Origin: Chrysoperla carnea
Lineage: Eukaryota; Arthropoda; Insecta; Neuroptera; Chrysopidae
Assembly (NCBI RefSeq): GCF_905475395.1
Contig: NC_058337.1
Coordinates: 138,825,172-138,889,171, forward strand
Reading direction: 5' to 3'
Length of the DNA: 64,000 nucleotides
Shown: piece by piece, positions 1-10,777 of the stretch
Layout: each line of letters starts with the position of its first letter
Position numbering within the stretch: position 1 is the first letter of the stretch
Translations under genes and position numbers: made by a program
The notes under the pieces: generated by a model
Told to the model about the DNA's origin: nothing
Databases searched by the model: none
The model's input: only the letters and a program-made list of their open reading frames with translations

Positions 1-142
1 TAGCTTTTTTTAATATCTTCTTTAAAACAGAACAAGGAGATTTTAATCTGTAATGTATTTCAGCAGCTATATTAGCTTTATATAGTTTAGTGCTAATAGC
101 AGCTATGATATTATGTAAATCATTAGTATTTATACCTTGCAT
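1..142 (-). pseudogene. RelA/SpoT-like (p)ppGpp synthetase fragment, cut by window edge
   Basis: Reading leftward from an ATG at 140-142, an open frame runs off the window edge and encodes about 47 residues (MQGINTNDLHNII..., then AEIHYRLKSPCSVLKKI). The second part resembles the start of the RelA/SpoT synthetase fold, where a basic segment precedes a conserved Lys-Lys-hydrophobic stretch. Rickettsia genomes carry several short, split spoT-like genes, so a small stand-alone fragment is normal there. The IS200 copy at 177 lies just upstream and may have removed its promoter. The assignment rests on a short resemblance seen by eye; the frame itself is clear. Whether the rest is intact cannot be seen here. 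Confidence 0.5.
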
Positions 143-176
143 AATTAACATTTATAATAAATTATAACGTTTGTTA

Positions 177-759
177 TCAATTACTAGCGTCTAAAGCCGG
201 TAGTTTGGTTTACGCTTGCAAAGCAGATTAAAAGCGTAAACGCTAAAACTCTGATATTCTTAAATCATCTTTTTTATGATATTCTTCTTGTTGCTCTATA
301 TACTTCTGTACTGCTTCTGAATTCACATTACCAACTGTAACAACAAAATACCCTCTAGCCCAAAGTTGTTGACCCCAATATCGCTTACGAAGTAGTTCAA
401 ATTCCTGTAGCAATTTACGACTACTCTTTCCTTTAATATATTGTAACACCTTAGATATTGAGATACTCGGTGGAACTGATACTAATATATGAACATGATC
501 AGGACTTATGCTGCCACTAATTATATCTATGTAATTAGCTGCACATATTTCCTGAATTACTTCCCTTGCTCTACTTGCTATTTGCCCAGTTAAAACTCTA
601 TACCTGTACTTTGTACAAAACACTATATGATACTTTAAATCATACAGGCTATGAGACCCTCTCCTATATTCCATCTCTTCCTCTAGTAACCTATTAGATA
701 GATTATACTAAAGTGTTCGCCTAAAGGCGAGGGTGTTAACCCTATCCCACTTAACTACA
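177..759 (-). mobile_element. IS200/IS605-type insertion sequence, copy 1 (583 bp, complete)
   Basis: This is a complete copy of a 583-bp element found six times at full length in this window. Read in its own direction it starts TGTAGTTAAG after a TTTA target and ends GTAATTGA. A left-end hairpin (TCGCC-TTTA-GGCGA) and right-end hairpins (ACTACCG...CGGTAGT, and GTTTACGC...GCGTAAAC) lie under the tips, as expected for single-strand transposition by a HUH enzyme. There are no terminal inverted repeats and no target duplication, which fits the family. It lies between the spoT-like fragment and the ABC transporter pseudogene. Confidence 0.93.
243..674 (-). CDS. tnpA: IS200/IS605 family transposase TnpA (Y1 HUH enzyme), copy 1
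   Basis: This 143-residue protein is the usual length for an IS200-type TnpA, which cuts and rejoins single-stranded DNA ends through one catalytic tyrosine. The HUH metal-binding motif is visible as DHVHILVS near residue 60, after YHIVFCTKYRYRVL at the N-terminus. The conserved QLWARGYFVVTVGN segment follows near residues 104-117, and the likely catalytic Tyr is in AVQKYIEQQ near residue 125. The enzyme acts as a dimer on the hairpins at the element ends. The frame is open, so the copy may have been active until recently. No TnpB partner is present, as in IS200 itself. Confidence 0.95.
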   Translation of the reverse strand: MEYRRGSHSLYDLKYHIVFCTKYRYRVLTGQIASRAREVIQEICAANYIDIISGSISPDHVHILVSVPPSISISKVLQYIKGKSSRKLLQEFELLRKRYWGQQLWARGYFVVTVGNVNSEAVQKYIEQQEEYHKKDDLRISEF

Positions 760-769
760 TAAAAATATA

Positions 770-2528
770 TTAATTATTTTCCTCTTCCTGCTGTTTATAC
801 CATAGTTCTGCATAATAGCCTTTTTGTTTCAGTAAGGTTTTATGGTTGCCACGCTTGACTATATAGCCATATCTAACACAATAATCTCGTCTGCTTCAAT
901 TATTGTTGATAAACGATGAGCAATAATTAAGGTAGTATAATGCTCAGATATTTCTTTAAGACTTGCCTGAATCAGCTTCTCAGTTTTAGTATCAAGTGAG
1001 CTTGTCGCTTCATCAAATACATATATTGATGGATTTTTGAGTAACGTCCTTGCTATAGCGATGCGTTGCTTCTCACCGCCTGAAAGCTTTAAACCTCGCT
1101 CACCTACTTGAGTATTATACCCTTCCGGCAAACTAGTAATAAACTCATGAATATGGGCGTTCTTTGAAGCAGCTATAACCTCATCATAGCTAGCCGAATT
1201 ATCACCATAAGCGATATTGTAATATATCGTATCATTGAACAAGACAGTATCTTGCGGCACGATTCCAATAGATTTGCGAAGCGAGCTTTGTGTAACCCCT
1301 CTTATATCCTGTCCGTCTATAGTAATACTGCCGCTTTTGATCTGAAAAGCAAACGTGAGATGGTTGACTTACCAGCCCCGCTACTCCCGACTATCGCAAG
1401 CGTCTTACCACTATCTATAGTAAAGCTGATATTATGTAAAATTGGACGTTCTTGATTATAAGCAAAATTCACCTCTTTAAAAGCGACTACGCCTTTTAAT
1501 ATAGAAAGCTCTTTAGCGTCTTTTTTTTCTTCCATACCAACTAGGGCATTCTTAATCTCTCTATAAGCAAAACCAAGTATTGAAAGTGGGATTGATAGCT
1601 GGAAAAGATAAGTATTAACCATGATTAAATCGCCAACAGTCATTTTACCTTGATTTATTTTAATCGCCGATAGTATCATAAGAGCGACAAGCCCAAGGGA
1701 TATTATAAAATTCTGCCCTTTATTTAAAATGGATAGGCTATTAGTTGTCTTCGTTGCTGATTTTTCATAAATTTGTAGTGCCTCATTAAATTTAGAGGCT
1801 TCATATTTCTCATTACTAAAATATTTAACGGTCTCAAAATTCAGCAGGCTATCGATTGCCCTATTATTTGCGATATTGTCGCTTTGATTCATCTCTCGTG
1901 CAAACGAAATCCGCCAAGTACTAATTAGGAAAGTGTAAAGAACGTAAATTGACATGGTTACTAAAATAGTGAAAGAAAACCAAATGCCATATACATACCA
2001 TAATATCCCGCTTACAAGGATGATTTCCACACTTGTTGGAAGAATATTAAATAATGAATAACGCAGCACCGCTTCTATGCCTTTAGTGCCACGCTCTATT
2101 GACCTACTTAAGCCGCCGGTTTTTCGTGTAATATGAAAACGCATGCTTAAATTATGCATATGCTTAAAGACATTAAGAGCAATAAGCCTAGTCGCTTGAT
2201 GCCCTACTTTTGAGAAAATAATATTGCGTAACTCGCTAAATATCTGAACAAATATTTTAGTCCCACCATATACCATAATCATGCCGATAATAACCGAAAG
2301 GGCTAGATTTTTATTTAAGCCGTCTATTACATATTTATAAACTATTGGTATGAAAATATTTATTACTTTAGCAAGCAACAAACAAATAAGCGAAGTAACA
2401 ATCCGCAAACGTATGTTAAATTCTTTCGACCATAAATAAGGCAGAAGTGAATAGAATGAATTTTTATGTTGATTTTGATTAGGCATTGTTTGATGTATTG
2501 TTACGTGGATTAGTTTTGTTCTTGTCAT
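770..2528 (-). pseudogene. Atm1-type ABC exporter, frameshifted (pseudogene)
   Basis: This encodes a half-transporter with an N-terminal six-helix membrane domain followed by a nucleotide-binding domain, like mitochondrial Atm1 and its rickettsial relatives, which export thiol or glutathione-linked compounds. In order I see Walker A (GSSGAGKST), the family signature (LSGGEKQR), Walker B (YVFDEAT) and the H-loop (AHRLST), then a tail ending KQQEEENN and stop at 770-772. The frame breaks twice. A small deletion near 1345-1352 falls just after Walker A. One A is missing near 867-872, where LDNGYIVKRG would otherwise be read. The start may be the ATG at 2528 or the one at 2486. No functional ATPase can be made from this copy. 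Confidence 0.88.
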
Positions 2529-2529
2529 C

Positions 2530-2786
2530 TCGCGAGCTTGTCCAGCAGTGTTTCATGACTTTTATGTCATTCCCGCGTAGGCGGGAATCCAGAAATACAT
2601 TCGCCTAAATCGTTCCATTTAGGATTAATACTTTCTATCAATTTTATTTTCCAACTACGATTCCATTTTTTTAAAGCTTTTTCTCTAGCAAGAGCTTCTT
2701 TGATTTCAACAAATTCTTCTGTATAAACAAGTTTTATAATATGATATTTTGATGTAAATCCTTTAATCACTTTTTGCTTATTGATC
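2530..2786 (-). pseudogene. GIY-YIG nuclease-like (UPF0213 type) fragment
   Basis: The frame encodes the C-terminal two thirds of a short GIY-YIG domain protein, a type common in Rickettsia. Visible parts are IKGFTSKYHIIKLVYTEEF and EALAREKALKKWNRSWKIKLIE, which include the conserved Glu-rich helix. The N-terminal GIY-YIG strand is missing because the IS3-type element begins at about 2787. The C-terminus runs into a short palindrome (CCCGCG-TAGGCGGG around 2571-2584) that adds residues such as GFPPTRE. Such read-in of palindromic repeats into coding ends is known in Rickettsia. The cellular role of this family is not well established. Confidence 0.75.
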
Positions 2787-2811
2787 TGTCAACACTTTTC
2801 CGGACAGTTGT

Positions 2812-3697
2812 TTAAGCACATTTGTGTCTTTCTTCGTATTTTACTGGTGATAAATAATCATGAGCAGAATGCATTCTTATACGGTTGTAAAACACCTCTA
2901 TATATTCAAATATGGTATGTTTGGCCTCCTCCATTGTTTTAAATTTATGTTGATACATTAATTCTGTTTTTATAGTATGAAAGAAACTCTCAGCAACAGC
3001 ATTATCCCAACAATTTCCTTTACGACTCATACTCTGTTTGATACCATGTTGTTTTATAATTTTTAAATGACTATCAGAACAATATTGGCTTCCTCTATCA
3101 GTATGCCAAATAAGACCTTTTGCTGGTTTACGCTGCCATATTGCCATTAATAAAGCATTATTAACCAAATCAGCCTTCATATTATTACTCATAGACCATC
3201 CTATAATTTTTCTAGAAAATAGATCAATAACCGTTGCTAAATATAACCACCCTTCACTAGTTGGAATATAAGTTATATCTCCAACTCAATAACAATTAGC
3301 CTCAGGAACTGTAAAATTTCTCTCTAATAAATTCGGAGCAATTTGCTTGTTATGATGAGCGTCAGTAGTTGCTTTGAATTTACGCTTAGTTTTACATATT
3401 AGACTCGCTTTTTTCATTAGTTTTGCAATGCGCCTACTAATAATGATACTTTGTCTAGATAGCTCCTTTTAAATAGGTCTAGTGCCGTACTTACTTCTAC
3501 CTTCTTTAAAGATAATTTCAATTTTGTTTGTTAATTCATGATCTTCTCGATCCCTATTACATCCAGAATTATTTAACCATTCATAATAACCACTACGTGA
3601 TACTTTCATCAATTTACACATATAAGAAATAGAAAAATTACCTGCATTTTCCTTAATCCACGCGTACCTTATCGGGATTCTTTTGCATAGTACGCGG
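2812..3697 (-). pseudogene. IS3-family transposase OrfB (DDE integrase), two internal stops
   Basis: The DDE transposase part shows WVGDITYIP (with the Trp lost), then [19 protein letters not shown], then [12 protein letters not shown] and [20 protein letters not shown]. These give the Asp, Asp and Glu of the catalytic triad. The N-terminal part (YAWIKENAG..., GRSKYGTRPI) is in the same frame. Two in-frame stops break it: TAA at 3469-3471 in GTRPI-stop-KELS and TGA at 3286-3288 where the Trp of CYWVGDITY is expected. In this family OrfB is made as an OrfAB fusion by -1 slippage from orfA. The copy cannot supply transposase. Confidence 0.88.
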
Positions 3698-3956
3698 CAG
3701 CCTTTTTTAATAAATCACGTTCCTGTGTGACTTTATATAATTCTTTTTTTAATTTCTTTAATTTATCATACAGATGTTCATCATCTCTCATTACTTCCTT
3801 GGATTTTGAATATTTATTAATCCAATTATATAAACTAGATTTTGTAATACCTAATTCTCTAGCTGTTTGGGCAAAAGGTTGCTTTGTCTCAATTGCTAAT
3901 TTAATAGCTGATTCTTTAAATTCAGCTGGGTATATCTTTGGCTTTATATCTTTCAT
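3669..3956 (-). CDS. IS3-family OrfA (helix-turn-helix DNA-binding protein)
   Basis: This 95-residue protein has the IS3 OrfA layout. A helix-turn-helix lies in the first half (FKESAIKLAIETKQPFAQTARELGITKSSLYNWI is the relevant region, residues 14-47), followed by a leucine-zipper-like coiled coil (LYDKLKKLKKELYKVTQERDLLKKA). It binds the element ends and, fused to OrfB by frameshifting, forms the transposase. The frame is intact although its orfB partner downstream is not. It overlaps the start of the orfB frame near 3669-3697. Confidence 0.88.
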   Translation of the reverse strand: MKDIKPKIYPAEFKESAIKLAIETKQPFAQTARELGITKSSLYNWINKYSKSKEVMRDDEHLYDKLKKLKKELYKVTQERDLLKKAAAYYAKESR

Positions 3957-4044
3957 GCTTATCCTTCTGGTTAATATTGTCTATTATTAACTGTCCGGAT
4001 AACTATATCCACATCAGACAACTTTAATTGAGTTAATTTTCATA

Positions 4045-4627
4045 TCAATTACTACCGTCTAAAGCCGGTAGTTTGGTTTACGCTTGCAAAGCAGATTAAA
4101 AGCGTAAACGTTAAAACTCTGATATTCTAAAATAATCTTTTTTATGATATTCTTCTTGTTGCTCTATATACTTCTGTACTGCTTCTGAATTCACATTACC
4201 AACTGTAACAACAAAATACCCTCTAGCCCAAAGATGTTGACCCCAATATCGCTTACGAAGTAGTTCAAATTCCTGTAGCAATTTACGACTACTCTTTCCT
4301 TTAATATATTGTAACACCTTAGATATTGAGATACTCGGTGGAACTGATACTAATATATGAACATGATCAGGACTTATGCTGCCACTAATTATATCTATGT
4401 AATTAGCTGCACATATTTTCTGAATTACTTCCCTTGCTCTACTTGCTATTTGCCCAGTTAAAACTGTATACCTGTACTTTGTACAAAACACTATATGATA
4501 CTTTAAATCATACAGGCTATGAGACCCTCTCCTATATTCCATCTCTTCCTCTAGTAACCTATTAGATAGATTATACTAAAGTGTTCGCCTAAAGGCGAGG
4601 GTGTTAACCCTATCCCACTTAACTACA
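4045..4627 (-). mobile_element. IS200/IS605-type insertion sequence, copy 2 (583 bp, complete)
   Basis: This is the same 583-bp element as copy 1 with both end hairpins present and TTTA at its 5' flank (read as TAAA after 4627 on the plus strand). It sits between the right end of the IS3 copy and the 3' tail of the permease gene. It differs from copy 1 at only a handful of positions that I can see. Confidence 0.93.
4111..4542 (-). CDS. tnpA: IS200/IS605 family transposase TnpA, copy 2
   Basis: The 143-residue frame is open and nearly identical to copy 1, with a few substitutions (RYTVL for RYRVL, VIQKI for VIQEI, KDYFR near the end). The HUH motif and the C-terminal tyrosine region are unchanged. 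Confidence 0.94.
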   Translation of the reverse strand: MEYRRGSHSLYDLKYHIVFCTKYRYTVLTGQIASRAREVIQKICAANYIDIISGSISPDHVHILVSVPPSISISKVLQYIKGKSSRKLLQEFELLRKRYWGQHLWARGYFVVTVGNVNSEAVQKYIEQQEEYHKKDYFRISEF

Positions 4628-4635
4628 TAAACCTA

Positions 4636-4992
4636 CTAATTTAAATCACTTAAAAATATACTGACCATTGTCGGCATATATACTACTACAAAAAGTAGCG
4701 ATAAAAACACGGTGGCAGCGACCTTTTCAGGATAAAATTTTTGTAAATTTGCTATAACTATGGTATTTACAGCTAAGGGTGCTGTAGAAAGTAGCTTTAA
4801 CGCATTATAATAATCATTATTATACCATTTTGTTACAAAATGATCAAACATGATAAATAGCCCTACCTCTAACGGAAAAAATAAGAATTTAGCAGCAAAA
4901 GTAGCCAGAGTAAATTTTATATCCACTTCAAATTTTTGAAGTGATGAAAGAGCAAGACCTACCATAACCATACCTAGTATAGAAAAAGAACC
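4636..4992 (-). pseudogene. Auxin efflux carrier-type permease, 3' part (split by LTR element)
   Basis: This is the C-terminal part of an AEC-family membrane transporter, whose bacterial members export or import small organic anions. The frame reads SFSILGMVMVGLALSSL and ends in FVVVYMPTMVSIFLSDLN. The GMVMVGLALSS stretch is a typical conserved helix of the family. The 5' part lies at 10080-10655, beyond the LTR retrotransposon. Removing the element and one copy of the AACC duplication rejoins the frame as IYNMKG-SFSILG. Several hydrophobic helices remain visible. See the 5' part for a further frame break. Confidence 0.88.
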
Positions 4993-5312
4993 TGTGGTGT
5001 CTCTGTCAAGTTAAATAAATTATTGTACCTAGGTATCTAAAGTGTCACTACCGGTACATTTGTACATTTTATATTCTATGATAATTAGATATGACATCTG
5101 ACACACACGCCAACTAAGCTCAGTGGGAACGAAGTGATTAGAACTTGTTCTCAGTCAGTATCTAAGCATCAAACATTCAGTATTCATCAATCATTATACA
5201 AGCGAAGTTGAATTTATGAACAAGCGGCTAAATGTATTTTAATTAAATAAAATTTAATATAATAATTAATAAAAGTCTTGATTTGATTTCTAATTACACC
5301 AAACCAGCCACA
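4993..5312 (+). repeat. 5' LTR of the gypsy-type element
   Basis: This 320-bp direct repeat is about 98% identical by eye to 9760-10079, with TG...CA tips extended to TGTGG...CCACA. Confidence 0.96.
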
Positions 5313-5610
5313 GTGGTGACCCTCGTGAGTTTGAATTAAATATTTTAATGTTAAAATTGGGAAATTGTGTAATTTTGGAAATAATCAAGACAAAAACAAC
5401 AAAAATCGATGCCATTTGTAAATTTTTTTCATGTGTCCATAGTGCTAAATAAAAACATTTTTTCATCGTATTCAAAACTGTGATTTAAAAAAGCAAACAT
5501 TTATTTTAATATGAATTTAATTGAGTGATTAAAATTATTTAAATAACAATTAAAGTGAATGACATTAGTGTTTTTGGTGTGTGTTTTTTGAATAAACAAT
5601 CTGAATTGAA

Positions 5611-6435
5611 ATGCCAGACAACGACAACCCAGATGCGAATAATGGAAGACAACTTCAAGTATCGCGAGTTTCCATAAAAATACCACCATTTTGGAGGAAA
5701 AACGTGGGTTTGTGGTTTACTCAAGTCGAATCACAGTTCATAACATCCAATATTACAAATGTAATGACCAAATTCCACTACGTACTTGCTGCTATAGAGA
5801 GTGAGATACTCGATGAGGTTAGTGATTTTGTAATAAATCCTCCGGCAACGGAAGTGTATACCAAATTTAAACAAAAATTGATCGAACAATTTTCGGATTC
5901 AGAGGCTCGTAAAATTAAAAAGCTATTAACTGAATTAGAACTTGGGGATAATCGTCCATCGACATTACTGCGTGAGATGAAACAATTAGCAGGAAGCCAA
6001 CTTACTGATGAATTTTTACGCTCATTATTTTTACAGCGTATGCCCCAAAATGTACGCTCAGTGTTAGCAACTAGTTCAGAAACCGTGGAGAAATTAGCTC
6101 TGATGGCTGATAAAATTGTCGAGATTGCCTCACCATCATATTCAGAGGTTAATAGTGCCTCAACAAGTCAACAACCCACAGTGCATGATCAAATTTCAGC
6201 TTTATCGAAACAAATTGATGTTTTGACAGCGCAAATAAACGAAATAAAAACTAATTCGAATAATAAATCTAGATCGCGTAGTCGTTCTAGGTCAAATTCC
6301 AGGAATATTAACAAGCATCCATCATGTTGGTATCATCATAAATTCGGGTCGAATGCACGCAATTGCATATTACCTTGCAATTTTTGCAAATCACAAACTA
6401 ATACGCCTAAAAAGGTTTGCAACCCGGAAAATTGA
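5611..6435 (+). CDS. gag: Gag-like protein of the gypsy-type element
   Basis: This 274-residue frame has the layout of arthropod Ty3/gypsy Gag. A capsid-like region ([21 protein letters not shown] near the N-terminus) is followed by a region rich in Arg-Ser ([11 protein letters not shown]) and a Cys/His cluster (CWYHHKFG...CNFC) of zinc-knuckle type. It would form the particle shell around the element RNA. It overlaps the pol frame by about 19 bases, consistent with the frameshift expression known in the family. It is a recent fossil copy in nuclear DNA. Confidence 0.9.
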   Translation: MPDNDNPDANNGRQLQVSRVSIKIPPFWRKNVGLWFTQVESQFITSNITNVMTKFHYVLAAIESEILDEVSDFVINPPATEVYTKFKQKLIEQFSDSEARKIKKLLTELELGDNRPSTLLREMKQLAGSQLTDEFLRSLFLQRMPQNVRSVLATSSETVEKLALMADKIVEIASPSYSEVNSASTSQQPTVHDQISALSKQIDVLTAQINEIKTNSNNKSRSRSRSRSNSRNINKHPSCWYHHKFGSNARNCILPCNFCKSQTNTPKKVCNPEN

Positions 6436-9400
6436 ATGATCCGTTGCTATGTGCGGCGAAGCACGGATCTTCATCACGCCGCTTATTTGTTTTTGACAGA
6501 AATTCTAACGCTGAATTTCTGGTTGACACAGGAGCTGATATTTCTGTCATTCCCGCTAAAAATTTTCCAAATCGTAAACTGGCGGAATATAAATTATTCG
6601 CTGCAAATTCTTCAAAAATTAATACGTATGGTGAAAAAGTTTTGCTTCTCAACTTCGGTTTACGTCGTGATTTTAAGTGGATTTTTGTTATTGCGGACGT
6701 AGATCAAAACATTTTAGGAGCAGATTTTCTTAGAAAATTCAATATACTTGTTGACATGAAGAATGGAACATTGATTGATGGTACTACATCGATTCGATCG
6801 GATGGCCATATTCGAGAAATTAATTCACAACCTATATCATCTCTTAATTTAACAAATGTGGAAAAAGTTTACTCAGATATTGTAAATAAATTCGCTGATA
6901 TCACTAAACCTCACATGTTAACTGATAAAATTACTCATGATACGAAACACTTTATTGTTACTAATGGACCACCGGTGTTCGCCAGGGCACGTCGTTTATG
7001 TCCACAAAAACTAGAATCTGCAAAACGTGAATTCCAAATAATGATTGATATGGGGATTTGTCGACCGTCTAAGAGTGATTGGGCAAGTCCATTACATCTA
7101 GTCAAAAAGAATGATGGTAGCTATAGACCGTGTGGTGACTATCGAGCGCTTAACGCTATTACAGTTCCAGACAGGTATCCCGTACCACACATACAGGATT
7201 TCAACCACTTTTTATTTGGTAAAACTATATTTTCGAAAATTGACCTCGTCCGTGCGTTTAATCAAATCCCTGTCCATCAAGACGACATACCCAAGACGGC
7301 AGTCATAACTCCCTTTGGTTTATTTGAATTCTTATTTCTTCCATTTAGATTACGAAATGCTGCCCAAACTTTCCAGAGGTTTATTCATTCGGTGCTGCGC
7401 AATCTCGAATTTTGTTACGCTTACATAGATGACATTTTAATTGCATCATCTAGTGAGGCGGAACATTGTAAACACTTGGAAACAGTATTCAATCGACTAC
7501 ATGAACATGGAATTACTATCAATCTTAATAAAAGCCTGTTCGGGAAAAGCGAGGTACCTTTCCTTGGGTATTTAGTCAACCACAAGGGTATCGCACCACT
7601 TCCAGAACGCATTGAAGCTATTAAAAATTACCTATTACCAGATTCAGTAGCAGATCTACGAAAATTTCTTGGTATTCTTAATTATTACCGGCGTAGCATG
7701 CCAAATATTGCCTACATTCAATCGCCTCTTATTAATTTAACTCAGAATAAGAAGAAGCGTGATAAAACTAAAATTATTTGGTGTGAACAAACCGTCGAAT
7801 CTTTCAATAAATTGAAAACAAAACTATCCAACGCAGCGATATTGGCACATCCAAATCCTTCTGCGTCTTTAATTTTAATGGTCGGTGCATCAGATTCCGC
7901 CATAGGAGGTGTCTTAGAACAACAAGATGGTGATATACGACAGCCATTATCTTTCTTCTCAAAGAAATTGAGCGATACTCAACGACGAAATAGCACCTAT
8001 GACCGAGAATTGTTAGCCATATATCTCTCAATAAGACATTTCAGATACATGCTCGAAGCTCGGCAATTTGTTATATTAACCGATCATAAACCACTTACGT
8101 ACGCATTTAAGAAGATTAATGAAAATGCATCACCACGGCAGGTGAGACACCTAGATTTTATTTCCCAATTTTCTACCGATATTCGGCATATTTCCGGGGA
8201 AAACAATATTGTGGCTGATGCTTTATCAAGAATTCAAGAAATTGTTACGCCTAACACTGTTCCGTTCGAAGAAATAGCTCAGGCGCAACAAAACGATCTA
8301 GAATTGTTCAATTTAATGGCATCTTCGCAAACATCATTAAAACTTAAAAAGATACAGACAGAATTTAGCACAGTCCCACTAGTGTGTGATGTTGCTAATG
8401 AAGGTATACGACCGTACATTCCTAAAGACTTCAGAAGATGTGTATTTGATGCTGTGCATAACCTTTCACATCCAGGTGTTAAAAGCACATTAAAAATGAT
8501 TTCAAAACGTTTTGTTTGGCCGCATATGCGTCGTGACTGTACTGCATGGGCTCAAGCTTGTACATCGTGTCAAAAATCAAAAATTTGGAGACATAACAAG
8601 AGCCCGTTAGGTGAATTTAGCATTCCTAACACAAAATTCACGCATTTAAATATCGATATAATTGGTCCGTTACCTCCATCAAGAGGATTCAAATACTGTG
8701 TGACTATGATAGATCGATTTTCAAGGTGGCCAGAGGCCGTTCCAGTCTCTGACATTACAGCTGAGACCGTCGCACAAGTGATTTATGAGGTATTGATCAG
8801 TAGATTTGGTACACCCTGTAAGATAAATACTGACCGTGGACGACAATTTGAGTCTACACTTTTCACGTCATTATCCAGGCTTCTTGGAGTTAAACATATT
8901 CGAACAACAGCTTACCACCCAGCTTCAAATGGGAAAATCGAACGGTGGCATCGCTCATTGAAATCAGCATTGAAATGCCATCTCACTGATCGGTGGGTAG
9001 ACGTTCTTCCTAGTGTATTACTCGGTCTACGAATGGCTGTTATAAGTGATCTCAAAGTGTGTCCAGCTGAAATGCTTTACGGACAGACAATAAGACTTCC
9101 TGGTGAATTTTTTTTTACATCTCAAGAAAACGTACAATGTGATACGGATACCTTTATTACCAAGTTGAAAAATACTATGCACAATTTTAAACCACAGACT
9201 GTCCCATCACATGGCAATCCCAAAGTGTTAGTGCAACCCAAACTAAACCAGTGTGAATATGTGTTTGTACGGTACGATGGAGTTCGAAAACCACTTCAAC
9301 CACCATATAATGGACCGTTTCGCGTAATCAAACGCTATGAAAAATATTTCACAATAGACAATAAGGGTAAACGGGACAATATTAGTGTTGATCGACTGAA

Positions 9401-9530
9401 GCCCGCTTACATTTTGAAAAGTGAGAGTGATAATTCCCTACCTACGGATACATTTGTGACTGATAAAGTTCCAGAACCAAAAGTAACTCGTTCAGGACGA
9501 GAAGTGCGCTTTCCTACTAAATATTTATAG
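6417..9530 (+). CDS. pol: Pol polyprotein of the gypsy-type element
   Basis: This 1037-residue frame has domains in the Ty3/gypsy order. An aspartic protease ([13 protein letters not shown], residues about 30-45) comes first. Reverse transcriptase follows ([25 protein letters not shown] near residue 340), then RNase H ([25 protein letters not shown]). The integrase has its HHCC zinc finger ([12 protein letters not shown]...CTSCQ) and a DDE core ([33 protein letters not shown]), with a C-terminal tail after it. RNase H before integrase with no split frame marks Ty3/gypsy rather than Ty1/copia. The length matches whole family members. Confidence 0.95.
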   Translation: MQPGKLNDPLLCAAKHGSSSRRLFVFDRNSNAEFLVDTGADISVIPAKNFPNRKLAEYKLFAANSSKINTYGEKVLLLNFGLRRDFKWIFVIADVDQNILGADFLRKFNILVDMKNGTLIDGTTSIRSDGHIREINSQPISSLNLTNVEKVYSDIVNKFADITKPHMLTDKITHDTKHFIVTNGPPVFARARRLCPQKLESAKREFQIMIDMGICRPSKSDWASPLHLVKKNDGSYRPCGDYRALNAITVPDRYPVPHIQDFNHFLFGKTIFSKIDLVRAFNQIPVHQDDIPKTAVITPFGLFEFLFLPFRLRNAAQTFQRFIHSVLRNLEFCYAYIDDILIASSSEAEHCKHLETVFNRLHEHGITINLNKSLFGKSEVPFLGYLVNHKGIAPLPERIEAIKNYLLPDSVADLRKFLGILNYYRRSMPNIAYIQSPLINLTQNKKKRDKTKIIWCEQTVESFNKLKTKLSNAAILAHPNPSASLILMVGASDSAIGGVLEQQDGDIRQPLSFFSKKLSDTQRRNSTYDRELLAIYLSIRHFRYMLEARQFVILTDHKPLTYAFKKINENASPRQVRHLDFISQFSTDIRHISGENNIVADALSRIQEIVTPNTVPFEEIAQAQQNDLELFNLMASSQTSLKLKKIQTEFSTVPLVCDVANEGIRPYIPKDFRRCVFDAVHNLSHPGVKSTLKMISKRFVWPHMRRDCTAWAQACTSCQKSKIWRHNKSPLGEFSIPNTKFTHLNIDIIGPLPPSRGFKYCVTMIDRFSRWPEAVPVSDITAETVAQVIYEVLISRFGTPCKINTDRGRQFESTLFTSLSRLLGVKHIRTTAYHPASNGKIERWHRSLKSALKCHLTDRWVDVLPSVLLGLRMAVISDLKVCPAEMLYGQTIRLPGEFFFTSQENVQCDTDTFITKLKNTMHNFKPQTVPSHGNPKVLVQPKLNQCEYVFVRYDGVRKPLQPPYNGPFRVIKRYEKYFTIDNKGKRDNISVDRLKPAYILKSESDNSLPTDTFVTDKVPEPKVTRSGREVRFPTKYL

Positions 9531-9759
9531 TGTTCAAGTGTTATCATTTTTTTTACAAGAATATTTGTTTATCGAAACATTCTATTTAAAATTTTTTAGA
9601 ATTAAATTATTATTTATTTAATATTGAACAATCTGCGTTAAATGTGAATTCATGTTAATTATTTGTTATATTTGTTAACGTATTGATTCAAACCTAATCG
9701 CATAATAATTTTTTCTCTGTAATTTTTTTTCTGTATCGCTTTCACTGAGGGGGGAGTAA

Positions 9760-10079
9760 TGTGGTGTCTCTGTCCAGTTAAATAAATTGTCGTACCTAGG
9801 TATCTAAAGTGTCACTACCGGTACATTTGTACATTTTATATTCTATGATAATTAGATATGACATCTGACACTCACGCCAACTAAGCTCAGTGGGAACGAA
9901 GTGATTAGAACTTGTTCTCAGTCAGTATCTAAGCATCAAACATTCAGTATTCATCAATCATTATACAAGCGAAGTCGAATTTATGAACAAGCGGCTAAAT
10001 GTATTTTAATTAAATAAAATTTAATATAATAATTAATAAAAGTCTTGATTTGATTTCTAATTACACCAAACCAGCCACA
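9760..10079 (+). repeat. 3' LTR of the gypsy-type element
   Basis: This is the second 320-bp LTR, preceded by a purine tract and followed by the AACC target duplication at 10080-10083. Confidence 0.96.
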
Positions 10080-10655
10080 AACCTTTCATATTATATATAA
10101 AATCATCTAAGAAATCAGGTAAAGTAAAACCGCAAAAACTAAATAAACAACCTAGGAAAAATGCATTCAAAATTGGCAATTTTACTACTTTCAATATACT
10201 ATCAGTAGTGTTTGCAAAGCTTCGCATGCAAATATAAAAGCCTACCGAACACTCGTAAATATTAACGCCTATCACTGCCATCATATAAATACTTAGCGAA
10301 TAATCATCAAAAAGCGCAGCAGCTATAGGCAACATGAAATATCCCCCATTTGCTGTACCAGCAGACAAAGCTATAATATTACGTGTATGATCCTGCTAAA
10401 ATTTACCAAAAAATAGTAAGAAAATAATGACAAAAATGTCGCAATTACAAAGGTTACAACTGTAACACTTAATGCTGAAAATGTCAAAGTTGTGCTAGCA
10501 GGAATAGTAAAGAATACTATAGGTGATATAAAATAGAATAATAAAGAAGAGATGCTATCTCTTTCAACATTTGAGTATTTACCCGCTAAAAACCCGATTA
10601 CTACACTCAATAACACTGAAACGGTTTTAAAAAAAATTATACTAAAAATTACCAT
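10080..10655 (-). pseudogene. Auxin efflux carrier-type permease, 5' part (frameshifted)
   Basis: This is the N-terminal and middle part of the permease whose end lies at 4636-4992. It begins MVIFSIIFFKTVSVLLSVVIGFLAGKYS, a first hydrophobic helix typical of AEC proteins. It continues through FYFISPIVFFTIPAST and, in another frame, NIIALSAGTANGGYFMLPIAAALF, where GTANGGYFMLP is a family hallmark. The frame changes near 10375-10400, where the first stretch ends in a spurious RIIHVIL and stop. The gene was therefore broken twice: once by this small indel or substitution and once by the LTR element. Confidence 0.85.
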
Positions 10656-10777
10656 GTAATGAGCTAAAGATATAATTATCTATAATATATTAGATTTTAT
10701 CTTTTTTCACTAAATTTTGTAAAGATTTTTAATATTAAGTTTTAAGAGGATTTTATTTAATTTTTAATTGAAAATTA

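Larger units (their letters stand above)
2787..4020 (-). mobile_element. IS3-family insertion sequence (about 1.23 kb), inactivated
   Basis: The element runs from TGTC at 2787 to GACA at 4020. Both ends carry a TCCGGACAGTT block, at about 2800-2810 on the left and near 3989-3999 inverted on the right. The outer tips share TGTC but the first 20 bases otherwise differ. It holds an orfA and an orfB in overlapping frames, both on the minus strand, as expected for IS3. I see no clear target duplication. It truncates the GIY-YIG gene on the left and is followed by IS200 copy 2 on the right. Confidence 0.82.
4993..10079 (+). mobile_element. Ty3/gypsy-type LTR retrotransposon, about 5.1 kb, looks close to whole
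   Basis: A eukaryotic LTR retrotransposon lies inside the bacterial permease gene. It has two 320-bp LTRs starting TGTGG and ending CCACA, flanked by a 4-bp target duplication AACC (4989-4992 and 10080-10083). A possible primer-binding site follows the left LTR at about 5314, and a purine tract (9747-9758) precedes the right LTR. Gag and pol frames overlap slightly, pol lying in the -1 frame, as in many gypsy elements. The LTRs differ at about five of 320 positions by eye, so the insertion is young. I see no envelope gene. Both main frames are full length for the family, so it looks whole or nearly so. Confidence 0.96.
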
